A DNA stretch of 64,000 nt from Owenweeksia sp048267305 (GTDB taxonomy: Bacteria; Bacteroidota; Bacteroidia; Flavobacteriales; Schleiferiaceae), in assembly GCA_048267305.1 (NCBI GenBank), contig JBLWXT010000002.1:124001-188000 (forward strand), given 5' to 3'. Below, one piece after another: positions 26,192-34,408 of the stretch; the stretch's first letter is position 1, and every line of letters begins with the position of its first letter. Under the pieces are notes generated by a model. It was not told the origin of the DNA and ran no database searches. It saw nothing but the letters and a program-made list of their open reading frames with translations. A program made the translations under genes and the position numbers.

Positions 26192-26946
26192 TACCCAACG
26201 CTGTTTGGGTCTACAAACTCCTTTTGAACATCTGCAGCAGTTGTAGTGGGCAAGGGCTTGGCAACAGGACTTTGCCCCGGAGCAGCTGAAGAAGCCCCGG
26301 TTAGCATCTTTTTAGCTGCCTGAGCAGCATTTGGACTTGCATTTTGAATGGCAGCAGCGGGGTTTGCTGGTGGATTTACCGATTCTGGCGGAGCTACTGC
26401 TACAACCTGCTTTCTATCCTTTAAAAACTCCAGTGATTTATTGCCGAAGTAAAAGGCAATCATCATGAGGTAAGCGGTTTTGAAAAACTCGAAGTTGTCA
26501 ATAAAGTATTCATTGGGCTGCAGCCTATCCTTAAAGCTAAGTGACGCAATCATCATGGCCAGACCGCCTATGAGTAGCGATAGAGCGATAGTTCCGCGCA
26601 CGGTACCTCCCGGCAAGCCCAATGTTTCATCCTTGTGCGGATTCTCTGTGGGTTCATCAGGCGCAGCATCTGGATTGGTTTTTCGCGCTTCATACATTCG
26701 CTTCCAGTCTTCATCCGTCCAGCCCATGTTTATGTTATAAAAACCAATGGCCCAGGCAAAGTATATGATGAGAATGGCCATCCAACTCACAATAATGAAA
26801 ACTGCCAGATTGAAGTAAAAATCCTTGTCCTTACTTCCAATAATAAAAAAGGTGAGAAAGCCCAGGAAGAAGATAATGCTGATAATGAGCCCAATTCTAT
26901 ACGAGCTGTTGGTTAATCCCTTTTTCTTTTCAGGTTGAGAAGCCAT
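26191..26946 (-). CDS. four-helix membrane protein with LPGGTVRG...FYFGNKS motif
   Basis: 251 residues: short basic N-terminus, two membrane helices (about 16-37 and 45-70), a cytoplasmic Pro/Glu-rich loop, two more helices (about 113-132 and 150-168) and a long Ala/Pro-rich tail (about 178-251). The second helical pair contains LPGGTVRGTIALSLLIGG and AFYFGNKSLEFL. I have seen this LPxGxVRxxIAL...FYFGxxS pairing in otherwise unrelated small membrane proteins, but I cannot name a family. It sits between the DUF5675-like protein (2-base gap) and the DUF4230 lipoprotein (one-base overlap). A holin-like or scaffold role is possible but unsupported. Confidence 0.7.
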   Translation of the reverse strand: MASQPEKKKGLTNSSYRIGLIISIIFFLGFLTFFIIGSKDKDFYFNLAVFIIVSWMAILIIYFAWAIGFYNINMGWTDEDWKRMYEARKTNPDAAPDEPTENPHKDETLGLPGGTVRGTIALSLLIGGLAMMIASLSFKDRLQPNEYFIDNFEFFKTAYLMMIAFYFGNKSLEFLKDRKQVVAVAPPESVNPPANPAAAIQNASPNAAQAAKKMLTGASSAAPGQSPVAKPLPTTTAADVQKEFVDPNSVG

Positions 26947-26948
26947 AA

Positions 26949-27704
26949 TTAAAAAGCTTTAAGGTTTTGGTAATTCACATTTTCAGATTTCACGATCACT
27001 CGTACCGGGGTTCCTCGCTCCAGCGCTGAGCGCAATTGGATGTACAGCTTTTTAAAAGTATCCTCGCTATTCTTTAAAAAGGCATCCGTATCGGAAATTT
27101 GCAAGTCATTGGTTACTACAATGCTGGCCTGTCCCGGTAATTCGTCAACTCCATTTTGGAGCCACACCGAGCTAAAGTTTTTTACGCCAGTAAATTTTAT
27201 AGGAGCTGTGTACCACTCAGGATAGCGCTGTTCTAACTTTTCAGCAAATGAATTTGGATGATGATCAAGCTCTACCCCATAGTTACCAGCGGGTATTTGT
27301 ACGGCAGCTTTTGAACTTTCATCTGCGCCTGAGTCTTCAAGCGTATAGCAGAAAAACTCCTCATTCAGGTAGAGCATCCCAATTGCCGTTGTGCCATCAT
27401 CAGATGTACGCAGCAGATTTAGGGTAATACCCTTAAAATTGTCATTTGGAGTTAATTGGATTGGAGCCGTGGTTTTAGGAGTAGTTTCTACCGGTTGTGT
27501 GCCGGTTGCCGCATTTCTGTTGTTTTCCTCCTTATCAAAGATTTTCTTAATTCTCCCCCATACCTCCTGAAAGAAGCGGAGGATAATTCCGGCAAAGCCC
27601 AGCAACCAAAGCCAAATCTGATCCAATATCTCGGGCTTCTTTACCAGAAAAACCACGCCCAGGGTAAGGGCGGCAATCAGTATAAGTAGTAAAAATCTAT
27701 TCAT
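26949..27704 (-). CDS. membrane-anchored DUF5675-like protein
   Basis: 251 residues. The N-terminus has two hydrophobic helices (about 3-20 and 31-48) and a basic segment, followed by a Thr/Asn/Pro-rich linker (about 65-90) and a globular domain (about 93-251). The domain starts ITLNLLRTSDDGTTAIGMLYLNEEFFCYTLEDSG and continues with QIPAGNYGVELDHHP, the pattern I associate with DUF5675 (LxRTxxxxxxTIGxLYxxxxxxCxTLE, then IPxGxY). The usual late GxILVG element is only weakly matched by ASIVVTNDLQ. DUF5675 is often encoded next to peptidoglycan amidases, as it is here: the upstream amidase stop shares a base with this start. Confidence 0.65.
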   Translation of the reverse strand: MNRFLLLILIAALTLGVVFLVKKPEILDQIWLWLLGFAGIILRFFQEVWGRIKKIFDKEENNRNAATGTQPVETTPKTTAPIQLTPNDNFKGITLNLLRTSDDGTTAIGMLYLNEEFFCYTLEDSGADESSKAAVQIPAGNYGVELDHHPNSFAEKLEQRYPEWYTAPIKFTGVKNFSSVWLQNGVDELPGQASIVVTNDLQISDTDAFLKNSEDTFKKLYIQLRSALERGTPVRVIVKSENVNYQNLKAF

Positions 27705-28537
27705 TACTTGAGTTTTACATACCCCTTACTCACCCAGCCTTCTATCACGGTTTCTACCTTGTACCAGCCATTGGCCTCCTCTATCACTTTTACTTTTGCG
27801 CCTGCTGGCAATGGCTGCGCCACCATTTCAAAAGATGAGGAAGGTCCTTTTCTAATATTGAGTTTTGGCGGAATGGTTTCTCCCTCCATGGTGGTTTCAA
27901 GTGCCTGTGTATCTTCCTTGCGATCGTGCAGAAGCAGTTTATCCCTTAGTTTATCCAATGGAAACGCGGGTCCCGGATCTTGCTTGCGGCCCGGGGAAAT
28001 CTCTTCATGCCCAAGGATGTGTTTTAGCTTGTAACTATCAATCAACAATTCACAAATTTGCTCGCAAGCCTCCATCTGCTCCTGGGTGTAGATGTGCCAA
28101 AACCTTGGAGTACTCTCATTTCTGTGTGTGGCCTCCATCACCTCATTGGGCAAATACTTTTTGCCAAACCATGCCGTAAACTCTCCTCCTGTTTTGGTTA
28201 GTACCCCGGCATTGTCAAGCTCAATTCCAATGGAGTAACTGTTATATCCTGTACGCCCCATATAGCTGCTTGTTCCGGCATGCCAGCTAATGGTGTCAAA
28301 AGGCACTAATTGGTAAACCTCTCCCTTACGGCCGATGACAAGATGGGCAGAGGCCTTGATATCGGGCCTGGCAAGATATTTAGCTGAGGATTCAGCATCG
28401 CGCCCAGCGGTATAATGAATAATGATGGTATCGAGATTACCGGGTTTAAACTTGGAGGAATTCTTAGGGCAGCTTAGGTACTGTACTTTCTCTCCCTGCA
28501 AAAGGTGTTTAGCAGTGTCGATGGTAAGTAAACTCAT
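27704..28537 (-). CDS. N-acetylmuramoyl-L-alanine amidase (Amidase_2) with SH3 domain
   Basis: 277 residues from the ATG at 28537; the frame stays open 135 bases upstream but that stretch is not protein-like. The Amidase_2 domain (about 30-200) has zinc ligands in IIIHYTAG (His 41), GHEEISPGRKQDPGP (His 177, Asp 187) and the catalytic Glu in SIGIELDNAG (about 106). A C-terminal bacterial SH3 domain (about 215-277: LNIRKGPSSSFEMV, GWYKVETVIEGWVSKGYVKL) may bind cell wall. There is no signal peptide, so it is endolysin-like, needing a holin or lysis to reach peptidoglycan. It is the first gene of the five-gene cassette. Confidence 0.9.
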   Translation of the reverse strand: MSLLTIDTAKHLLQGEKVQYLSCPKNSSKFKPGNLDTIIIHYTAGRDAESSAKYLARPDIKASAHLVIGRKGEVYQLVPFDTISWHAGTSSYMGRTGYNSYSIGIELDNAGVLTKTGGEFTAWFGKKYLPNEVMEATHRNESTPRFWHIYTQEQMEACEQICELLIDSYKLKHILGHEEISPGRKQDPGPAFPLDKLRDKLLLHDRKEDTQALETTMEGETIPPKLNIRKGPSSSFEMVAQPLPAGAKVKVIEEANGWYKVETVIEGWVSKGYVKLK

Positions 28538-28805
28538 CTCTTTTATGAAATTAAGGTTTGGTGAATTAAGACTTGAGAACGCTTTCGATCCGAAACCGGC
28601 AATCACAACTCCTAGCCGATTAAAAATCAATGGTTTAAATGTAGGCAAATTATTTACACCCCAAACAACCAACGATTACTCGGCAAAAACCGTTCGCCAC
28701 TTGTTATTGATAAAGATTAAATGGTATTTCAAGCAGAATAGATTTCGTCAATCATGGCCCAATATTTATTAATGTAATATTTCCCCTAAGCCTAAACTTT
28801 GAGCG

Positions 28806-28813
28806 TAGTTTTG
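28806..28813 (+). promoter_or_regulatory. candidate -7 promoter box for the MFS exporter
   Basis: TAGTTTTG fits TAnnTTTG, 55 bases before the ATG at 28869. TTTC about 22 bases upstream is a weak -33 candidate. Confidence 0.4.
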
Positions 28814-28868
28814 CCCATTCTTAAAACCCTTGAATGAGTGGCTATTTCAGCCATCCCGAAAAGCACGT

Positions 28869-30077
28869 ATGACTAAAAAGCAGCAGAATGTCTTAATCCT
28901 GATTTTAGGAAGTGTAGCCGCGCTTGGGCCATTCTCCATTGACATGTATCTTCCTGGTTTTCCAGCTATTGCGGAAGATCTTAACACCGATATCTCCAAA
29001 GTGGCGCTTACGCTTACGAGCTATTTTATTGGTATATCCGTTGGTCAGCTTATCTATGGGCCTATATTAGACAGATATGGTCGTAAAAAGCCACTGCTTA
29101 TCGGGATGGGTATTTACATTTTGGCAGTTTTGGGTTGCGCTGCTGCGCCCGATGTTTATTCACTTATTGCTCTTAGGGCCATTATGGCTTTGGGCGGTTG
29201 TGTAGGTATGGTAGCCAGCCGTGCCATCATTCGCGATAGATTTCCTGTAAAAGAAATTGCCAGGGTTTTTTCAACCCTGATTCTTGTGATGGGCGTTGCT
29301 CCCATCATCGCTCCTACCCTTGGTGGCTTTGTGATATCAGCATTTGGCTGGAGGTTCGTGTTTATCTTTTTAGCCGTTCTCTCTTCTATCGTGGTTTTTC
29401 TGCTTTATCACTTTTTGGAGGAAAGCCACATCCCCGATAAGGAAGTTTCGTTAAAACCCACACGAGTGGCCGTAGAATACTGGCGCGTACTCTCAAATCC
29501 CACTTTCCTGGTTTACGGCCTTGCAGGAAGCTTAGCCATGGCAGCCATGTTCGCCTATATTGGTGATTCTTCCTTTGTGCTGATGGAGCTTTATGGTTTT
29601 GATGCCACTACCTACGGGTGGGTGTTTGGCAGCAACGCTGCCGGTTTTATTATCGGAAGCCAGGTTAACAGATATATTCTTGGCAAGCGTGAACCCAAGG
29701 TGGTTACCTATATTTTCGCCTTTTTGATGTTGCTGGTGGCGGTTACTTTAACAATCACCAATATTTCCGGTTTGTTGAAAGTAGAACTTCTATTGACGCT
29801 GCTGTTTCTATTCATGTTCTTCTTAGGGTTTGTAAACCCCAACACTCAGGCCTTGGCATTGGAGCCTTTTAGCAAAAATGCGGGAATAGCCTCTGCTCTG
29901 GTTGGAAGTTTAAGAATGTTTTCAGGAGCAGTGGCCACGGCTCTTATCAGTATTTTCCACGATGGCACCATCCGACCAATGGTTTGGATCATCTGTACAT
30001 GTGCCGTGTTGACCGTGTTACTACTCCTTACTAACCGGAAGGAAATAGTTCTTTATCCAACAAGGCAAAAAGCTTAA
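28869..30077 (+). CDS. Bcr/CflA-type MFS multidrug efflux transporter
   Basis: 402 residues with twelve predicted membrane helices. The start at 28869 is preferred over a start 39 bases upstream because TKKQQN leads directly into the first helix. Family signature: LGSVAALGPFSIDMYLPGFP in helix 1, the loop 2-3 motif GPILDRYGRKKPLL, the RAIMALGGCVGMVASRAIIRDRF stretch in helices 4-5 and GVAPIIAPTLGG in helix 5, all of Bcr/CflA (drug:proton antiport) subfamily. It exports drugs or small metabolites across the inner membrane. A DUF3820 gene follows after 8 bases, probably co-transcribed. Confidence 0.93.
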   Translation: MTKKQQNVLILILGSVAALGPFSIDMYLPGFPAIAEDLNTDISKVALTLTSYFIGISVGQLIYGPILDRYGRKKPLLIGMGIYILAVLGCAAAPDVYSLIALRAIMALGGCVGMVASRAIIRDRFPVKEIARVFSTLILVMGVAPIIAPTLGGFVISAFGWRFVFIFLAVLSSIVVFLLYHFLEESHIPDKEVSLKPTRVAVEYWRVLSNPTFLVYGLAGSLAMAAMFAYIGDSSFVLMELYGFDATTYGWVFGSNAAGFIIGSQVNRYILGKREPKVVTYIFAFLMLLVAVTLTITNISGLLKVELLLTLLFLFMFFLGFVNPNTQALALEPFSKNAGIASALVGSLRMFSGAVATALISIFHDGTIRPMVWIICTCAVLTVLLLLTNRKEIVLYPTRQKA

Positions 30078-30085
30078 TATTGAGC

Positions 30086-30313
30086 ATGCAGTTAGGACCA
30101 AACCCACAGGTATTAAAAGATATAGTTAAAACCGAAATGCCCTTTGGTAAATACAAAGGGCGTTTAATCTGTGATTTACCCACAAACTATTTGGAGTGGT
30201 TTCAAACCCAGGGTGTACCAAAAGGAAAAATTGGAGTGCTGCTGGAAACCATGTTCGTCATCCGCACGGAAGGCTTGGATTATCTGCTAAAGCCCTTAAG
30301 AAATGGCCGTTAA
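30086..30313 (+). CDS. DUF3820 family protein
   Basis: 75 residues from the ATG at 30086, two codons after a possible TTG start at 30080. The DUF3820 core is complete: MPFGKYKGRLICDLPTNYLEWFQ (about residues 17-39), where the FGKYKG and YLxWF motifs are the family signature. It is a small cytoplasmic protein of unknown function; some relatives are associated with DNA repair or nuclease proteins. It follows the MFS gene closely and shares four stop bases with the convergent SGNH hydrolase gene (TTAA, 30310-30313). Confidence 0.88.
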   Translation: MQLGPNPQVLKDIVKTEMPFGKYKGRLICDLPTNYLEWFQTQGVPKGKIGVLLETMFVIRTEGLDYLLKPLRNGR

Positions 30314-31011
30314 GGTTTCAAGATCTGTCTTTTGATATCAGCATAAATGGTTTCCAGCCACAGCTTATGCATCTCTTCAGAGAAGTGTAAACCATCCTTA
30401 GCCACCAGATCAAGATCGTCAATTGCAGAACGGCTTACAGGTGTGATGTTTAAATAGGTAACGTCCATGGAATCCGTAACTTCCTTGTTGATTTCATTGA
30501 AGCTATCAATATCATTTGCAATTTCCTCCATACGCCTGCGGTCTGCAGCTGGTGTCACGCCCCAATCAGGTATGCTGAGTACAAATACACGTTGTTTATC
30601 TCCTGCTCCAAATTGTATGGATTGCTCTAACAGAGCTCTGAATTCCCTTCGATATACCAACTTACTTTTACCCTGATACTGATTGTTGACGCCAATAAGC
30701 AAGGTCACAAGGTCATAGTCAGACGCTGGGTTCTCTTTGTTTATTCCTTGCTGCAGATTACTTGTTGTCCAGCCATTCTGCGCAATTACATCCACATTCA
30801 CTGTGGTAATACCATCCTCCTTCTCCAACTCCTTCTTCAGCAGAAAAGGATAAGCATTCTCCTGACCAATGGCCGTGCCCACTGTATAACTATCACCCAG
30901 GGCCAGGTACTTAACATTAATTAGATTTACTGAGGATAATGGCTCAATGGCCTGAGGCTGCCTGTCGCAGGCTGCTACAAGAATACTGCTTAGTAGAAGT
31001 AGTAATTTCAT
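30310..31011 (-). CDS. SGNH/GDSL-type hydrolase lipoprotein
   Basis: 233 residues from the ATG at 31011, chosen because MKLLLLLSSILVAAC is a good lipoprotein signal (Cys 15); an upstream ATG at 31029 adds six residues. The GDSL block LALGDSYTVG (Ser about 41) starts the domain, the IGVNNQY stretch is the position of block III (GxND, here N-N), and DGLHFSEEMH carries the catalytic Asp/His block V. It hydrolyses an ester, substrate unknown; a TesA-like lysophospholipase or acetylesterase activity is typical. It is lipid-anchored in the envelope and convergent with the DUF3820 gene. Confidence 0.88.
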   Translation of the reverse strand: MKLLLLLSSILVAACDRQPQAIEPLSSVNLINVKYLALGDSYTVGTAIGQENAYPFLLKKELEKEDGITTVNVDVIAQNGWTTSNLQQGINKENPASDYDLVTLLIGVNNQYQGKSKLVYRREFRALLEQSIQFGAGDKQRVFVLSIPDWGVTPAADRRRMEEIANDIDSFNEINKEVTDSMDVTYLNITPVSRSAIDDLDLVAKDGLHFSEEMHKLWLETIYADIKRQILKP

Positions 31012-31070
31012 GGGATTTCTTTTCTCCACTTACGCAAAAGCGTACACATTTGGATGATATTTGATTTTAC

Positions 31071-31772
31071 CTACCGTTCCAACCCAATGCTTAGTCCAAG
31101 GTTTATATATGGATGTTTGCCATAACCACGCTCAGTGAAGGCACGCACGGGCACATCTTCTACAGAGCCGCGCTCTGTAAAAAATTTGTACGACCGATCT
31201 ATAATGCCGATGCCCATTTCAAAATCCAGGACATATCTGTTTTTTCTTCCTTGCTTTAGTTTTATGGTGCGTCCAAAGTTTAACCCAAACACATAATCCT
31301 CCTGATTTTCATTTCTGAAACCATTGAAAAAGTAGCCTTCAAAACCTCCACTGATATCGCCACGTGTGAATTCAATCTGCTTTTCATTAAAAAACCAGTA
31401 TCGATAATAAAAGGCTGGTTCTAAGTAAAATGTACGCTTCTCCTTAAAGTAATATTTAAAGTGAAATCCCACTGTGTAGGCATTGTAAAATCTATTAAAA
31501 GTATTTTGATTGGTATAGTCATAAACTCCTTTGTTGGTAAAAGGAAAATAGTCCTTATTATCAAATGTACCCGATTGTTTTGTTGCAAACCTGAGCCCGA
31601 GGTCAAGCCCTACTGTTACTTTTTTACCCACTATTTTTTCAATGGAAATGGGAATATTTCCAAAAATGTATTGGGTAAACTCGGTGGTAAATCTATAGTT
31701 CTGACTGTTTCTCTGAGCAATAAGCACTGAGGATGACAAGGCAAGAATAAAAACGTATTTAAACTTTCGCAT
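31071..31772 (-). CDS. hypothetical outer-membrane beta-barrel protein
   Basis: 233 residues from the ATG at 31772; the frame extends to a GTG/ATG 42 bases upstream, but MRKFKYVFILALSSSVLIAQ is the obvious signal peptide. The mature part alternates aromatic and polar residues in strands (YFKEKRTFYLEPAFYYRYWFF, GYFFNGFRNENQEDYVFGLNFG, YVLDFEMGIGIIDRSYKFF) and ends in a barrel-like LSIGLER. This fits a small eight- to ten-stranded outer-membrane barrel without a known ligand. It is divergent from the phosphatase-like gene with a 199-base gap that contains an inverted repeat. Confidence 0.72.
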   Translation of the reverse strand: MRKFKYVFILALSSSVLIAQRNSQNYRFTTEFTQYIFGNIPISIEKIVGKKVTVGLDLGLRFATKQSGTFDNKDYFPFTNKGVYDYTNQNTFNRFYNAYTVGFHFKYYFKEKRTFYLEPAFYYRYWFFNEKQIEFTRGDISGGFEGYFFNGFRNENQEDYVFGLNFGRTIKLKQGRKNRYVLDFEMGIGIIDRSYKFFTERGSVEDVPVRAFTERGYGKHPYINLGLSIGLER

Positions 31773-31826
31773 AACAGACTGAAAGGTATCAAAATTGACC
31801 ACGAAAATATTCAAAACGCAGGAGGC

Positions 31827-31857
31827 ATATTGTTGTTGTTAGTGTAAATCACAATAT
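31827..31857. promoter_or_regulatory. inverted repeat ATATTGT-N17-ACAATAT
   Basis: A perfect 7-bp inverted repeat (31827-31833 and 31851-31857) lies in the divergent gap between the barrel protein and the phosphatase-like gene. The AT-rich arms about two DNA turns apart could be a dimeric operator, but there is no regulator next to it. Confidence 0.3.
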
Positions 31858-31971
31858 CGCGAGTATCCAAAATCCGGCTTAAGGTTTAAATGTTATTGTT
31901 AGAAAATTATTACTCAGCTAATTGTGTTATTTTTCGCCTATCATTTAAACTCTGCTAACCCCACTTTCGCT

Positions 31972-32928
31972 GTGTCTTTTCATAAACATAAAATTTCGTG
32001 TCGCTTTTTTGCGGGCCTTATCATCGCCATTGGGGCTGTTGGCTGCGCTAAGGAAGTCAATCTGGATTCCATTGCCATTGATCATGATAAGATCACCGAA
32101 AATGTATTTGTAGTGGTTATTGATGGCCCGCGATACAGCGAAACCTGGGGCGACCCCAATCATGAGCTTATCCCCAATCTTTCTCAAACACTGTCTAAAG
32201 TAGGTGTGATAAACAGGGAGTTCTACAATCAGGGAACTACCCATACCCTTCCGGGACATACCGCCATCATTAGCGGTGTTTATGAAGATTTAGACAATAA
32301 CGGAAAGCAATATCCTACCTATCCCTCCTACCTGCAACATTGGCTTTACCATAGCAGGAGTAATCCCAACCAGGCATGGATAGTAGGATCTAAAAAGAAA
32401 CTTAAGGTTTTGGCCAATTGTTCCAGTCTAAAATGGAGAAACTCCTATTTGCCCTCGGTAGATGTTGAGAACAGGCTTGACAAAAACACCTTTGGCCGTA
32501 TAAAGGAAATAATTGCTGAGCACCACCCAAAAATGATGTTTATCAACCTCAAGGGGCCAGACTATTGGGGGCATGGTGGCAACTGGGAAGCTTATAGGTA
32601 TGGTATTTTTCAAACAGACAGCATGCTGAATGCACTTTATACTATAGTTGAAAATGATACCGTCTATGCCGGTAAAACCACAATCATCATGTCGAATGAT
32701 CATGGTCGCCATCTGGAGGGTATTCAAAACGGATATATAAACCATGGAGACCGTTGTATCGGCTGCACTCACATCAACTTTTTTGCCTTTGGCCCTGATT
32801 TTAAATCAAATGTAATTACAGCTCAGCAGCGCGAACAGGTGGATATTGCACCAACCGTGGCAAGACTTATGGGGTATGAAATGTTGCAGGTGGAAGGAGA
32901 AATAATGAATGAATTATTTAAGGATTGA
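31972..32928 (+). CDS. alkaline-phosphatase-superfamily lipoprotein
   Basis: 318 residues from a GTG at 31972. No ATG precedes the signal region; the GTG gives MSFHKHKISC then a hydrophobic run and lipobox AVGC (Cys 25), which is why I chose it over a further GTG at 31924. The catalytic core is of the alkaline phosphatase/sulfatase/nucleotide pyrophosphatase superfamily: VFVVVIDGPRYSETWG metal site 1, nucleophile in GTTHTLPGHTAIISG, a middle GPDYWGHGGNW metal block and a late IIMSNDHGRH metal site. The substrate is unknown. It is in the envelope, and its stop overlaps the next gene's ATG by one base. Confidence 0.82.
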   Translation: MSFHKHKISCRFFAGLIIAIGAVGCAKEVNLDSIAIDHDKITENVFVVVIDGPRYSETWGDPNHELIPNLSQTLSKVGVINREFYNQGTTHTLPGHTAIISGVYEDLDNNGKQYPTYPSYLQHWLYHSRSNPNQAWIVGSKKKLKVLANCSSLKWRNSYLPSVDVENRLDKNTFGRIKEIIAEHHPKMMFINLKGPDYWGHGGNWEAYRYGIFQTDSMLNALYTIVENDTVYAGKTTIIMSNDHGRHLEGIQNGYINHGDRCIGCTHINFFAFGPDFKSNVITAQQREQVDIAPTVARLMGYEMLQVEGEIMNELFKD

Positions 32929-33557
32929 TGAAAATGAGAATTGCCTTTACAACCCTGATATTAACACTACCCTTATTTTTACTTGCGCAGGAAAAGCAGA
33001 AGTGTAAATATGGTTTGGACATAGGAACAAGCTACACGAGGATCGAATCTTCTGAAAGAGTGGAGTTTCAACTTGGCTTTAACGTAGAGCACAATGGAAG
33101 CATTTTCAGACTGGCGCCTATTGTACAGACCTACTCCAGCGAGGCCAAAAATGATCCCAATAACTGGAAACTTACAGGTGTGGGCGTTGGTTATTTTAAG
33201 GATATCGAAACCAAATCACCCCGTTTGAGTCTTACATTTCGCATCGAGTCAACTCTTCAACAATACAGCAATACCTGGGGCGGCACCTTTTACGATAATC
33301 AAAAACAAGAATATGTGGGTTACCGCTATGAGTCCAATGAACTGTTTTCGGCCAACACAGTGGGTTATGGCTTTACGTATAACTGCTCCAAAAAGTTTTA
33401 CCTCCGCACTTTAGTTGCTGGTGGTGTGTATTTTTCCAATATAAAGGGAGAACGCGAGCATACCCCTGTTCCAACTAATGTAAGAGTGGATTTCAGAGGT
33501 TATGACGATTTCGGATTTGTTTGGAAATCCACCCTTAGTATCGGCTACACCTTTTAA
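32928..33557 (+). CDS. hypothetical exported beta-barrel-like protein
   Basis: 209 residues from the ATG at 32928 that overlaps the preceding TGA (TGATG). Signal peptide about 1-19 (LILTLPLFLLAQ). The rest consists of alternating strands (CKYGLDIGTSYTRIES, VEFQLGFNVEHNGSIFRLAPIVQTY, YRYESNELFSANTVGYGFTYN, VWKSTLSIGYTF) that suggest a small outer-membrane barrel ending in an aromatic residue. No family is recognised. It is translationally coupled to the phosphatase-like lipoprotein, so the two probably act together at the outer membrane. Confidence 0.72.
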   Translation: MKMRIAFTTLILTLPLFLLAQEKQKCKYGLDIGTSYTRIESSERVEFQLGFNVEHNGSIFRLAPIVQTYSSEAKNDPNNWKLTGVGVGYFKDIETKSPRLSLTFRIESTLQQYSNTWGGTFYDNQKQEYVGYRYESNELFSANTVGYGFTYNCSKKFYLRTLVAGGVYFSNIKGEREHTPVPTNVRVDFRGYDDFGFVWKSTLSIGYTF

Positions 33558-33685
33558 TCTGCTTAGCACAGATAAACCCTCTGCCACAGATTACTGACAA
33601 TCTAACGCCAATCAGAATTTCAACTGCATGATTCGGGGCTATCCCCTGTCGTAATTACCTATAAATGTGACATCCTGACACAATC

Positions 33686-33699
33686 AATGTTTAAACATT
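33686..33699. promoter_or_regulatory. 14-bp perfect palindrome (operator candidate)
   Basis: AATGTTTAAACATT is a perfect palindrome lying 54 bases upstream of the nitroreductase start in a 196-base gap. Palindromes of this kind upstream of nitroreductases bind redox or MarR/HxlR-type repressors in other bacteria. No local regulator gene is seen and no TAnnTTTG box is near. Confidence 0.4.
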
Positions 33700-33753
33700 A
33701 AAGTGGCCCGTTAGTTGACTATATCCCTGCATCAAAACAAGAAAAATATAACA

Positions 33754-34383
33754 ATGGATATTATTGAAGCACTAAACTGGCGCTATGCGGCCAAGCAAAT
33801 GAATGGTGAAAAAGTACCTGCTGAAAAGCTGGACAAAATTCTGGAGGCTATACGCCTTTCCGCTTCTTCATTAGGCTTGCAGCCCTATACTATCATCAAT
33901 GTTGAGAATAAAGAGATACGCGAAAAACTACAGCTTGCCGCAAATAACCAACCTCAAATCACTCAAGGTTCAAATCTTTTGGTATTTGCCGCCTGGGATA
34001 ATGTTACGGAAGAGAAGCTAGATGCCTATCTGTCTGATATTGCAACAACCAGAGGTATGAAAGTGGAGGATCTGGCTGGGTTTAGGCAAATGGGTATGGG
34101 TGTGGTTAACAGGCCCGCCACAGAAAATTTTGAATGGTCGGCAAGACAAGCCTATATAGCCCTGGGAACTGCTCTATTAGCTGCTGCTGAGCAAAAAGTG
34201 GATGCCACGCCTATGGAAGGTTTTAACAACGAAGAGGTTGATAAAATACTTGGATTAAGGGAAAAAGGCCTGCGTAGTGTTGCCCTCCTACCCCTTGGAT
34301 ACCGCGATGAAAGCAAGGACTACCTGAGTAAGGCAAAAAAAGTACGCAGAAGTCGTGAAAAATTAATTCTTGAAATGGCATAG
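33754..34383 (+). CDS. nitroreductase family NAD(P)H-dependent oxidoreductase
   Basis: 209 residues from the ATG at 33754; a start 39 bases upstream would add unrelated basic residues. NfsB-type features: MDIIEALNWRYAAKQMNG at the start (FMN phosphate-binding RY..K), the LSASSLGLQPYTIINV stretch, an AANNQPQITQGSNLLVFAAW block and the C-terminal ATPMEGFNNEEVDKILGLREKGLRSVALLPLGYRD (FMN-binding end). It reduces nitro compounds or quinones using NAD(P)H, with FMN, in the cytoplasm. It is a single gene with an upstream palindrome and a strong terminator. Confidence 0.95.
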   Translation: MDIIEALNWRYAAKQMNGEKVPAEKLDKILEAIRLSASSLGLQPYTIINVENKEIREKLQLAANNQPQITQGSNLLVFAAWDNVTEEKLDAYLSDIATTRGMKVEDLAGFRQMGMGVVNRPATENFEWSARQAYIALGTALLAAAEQKVDATPMEGFNNEEVDKILGLREKGLRSVALLPLGYRDESKDYLSKAKKVRRSREKLILEMA

Positions 34384-34408
34384 TCATTTTAAGATCTATA
34401 TACATGCA

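Noticed and set aside
24168..28537. prophage remnant explaining the amidase cassette
   Set aside because: No capsid, tail, terminase, integrase or attachment repeat nearby, and the surrounding genes are ordinary chromosomal ones. The endolysin-like trait stays but a full prophage is not supported.
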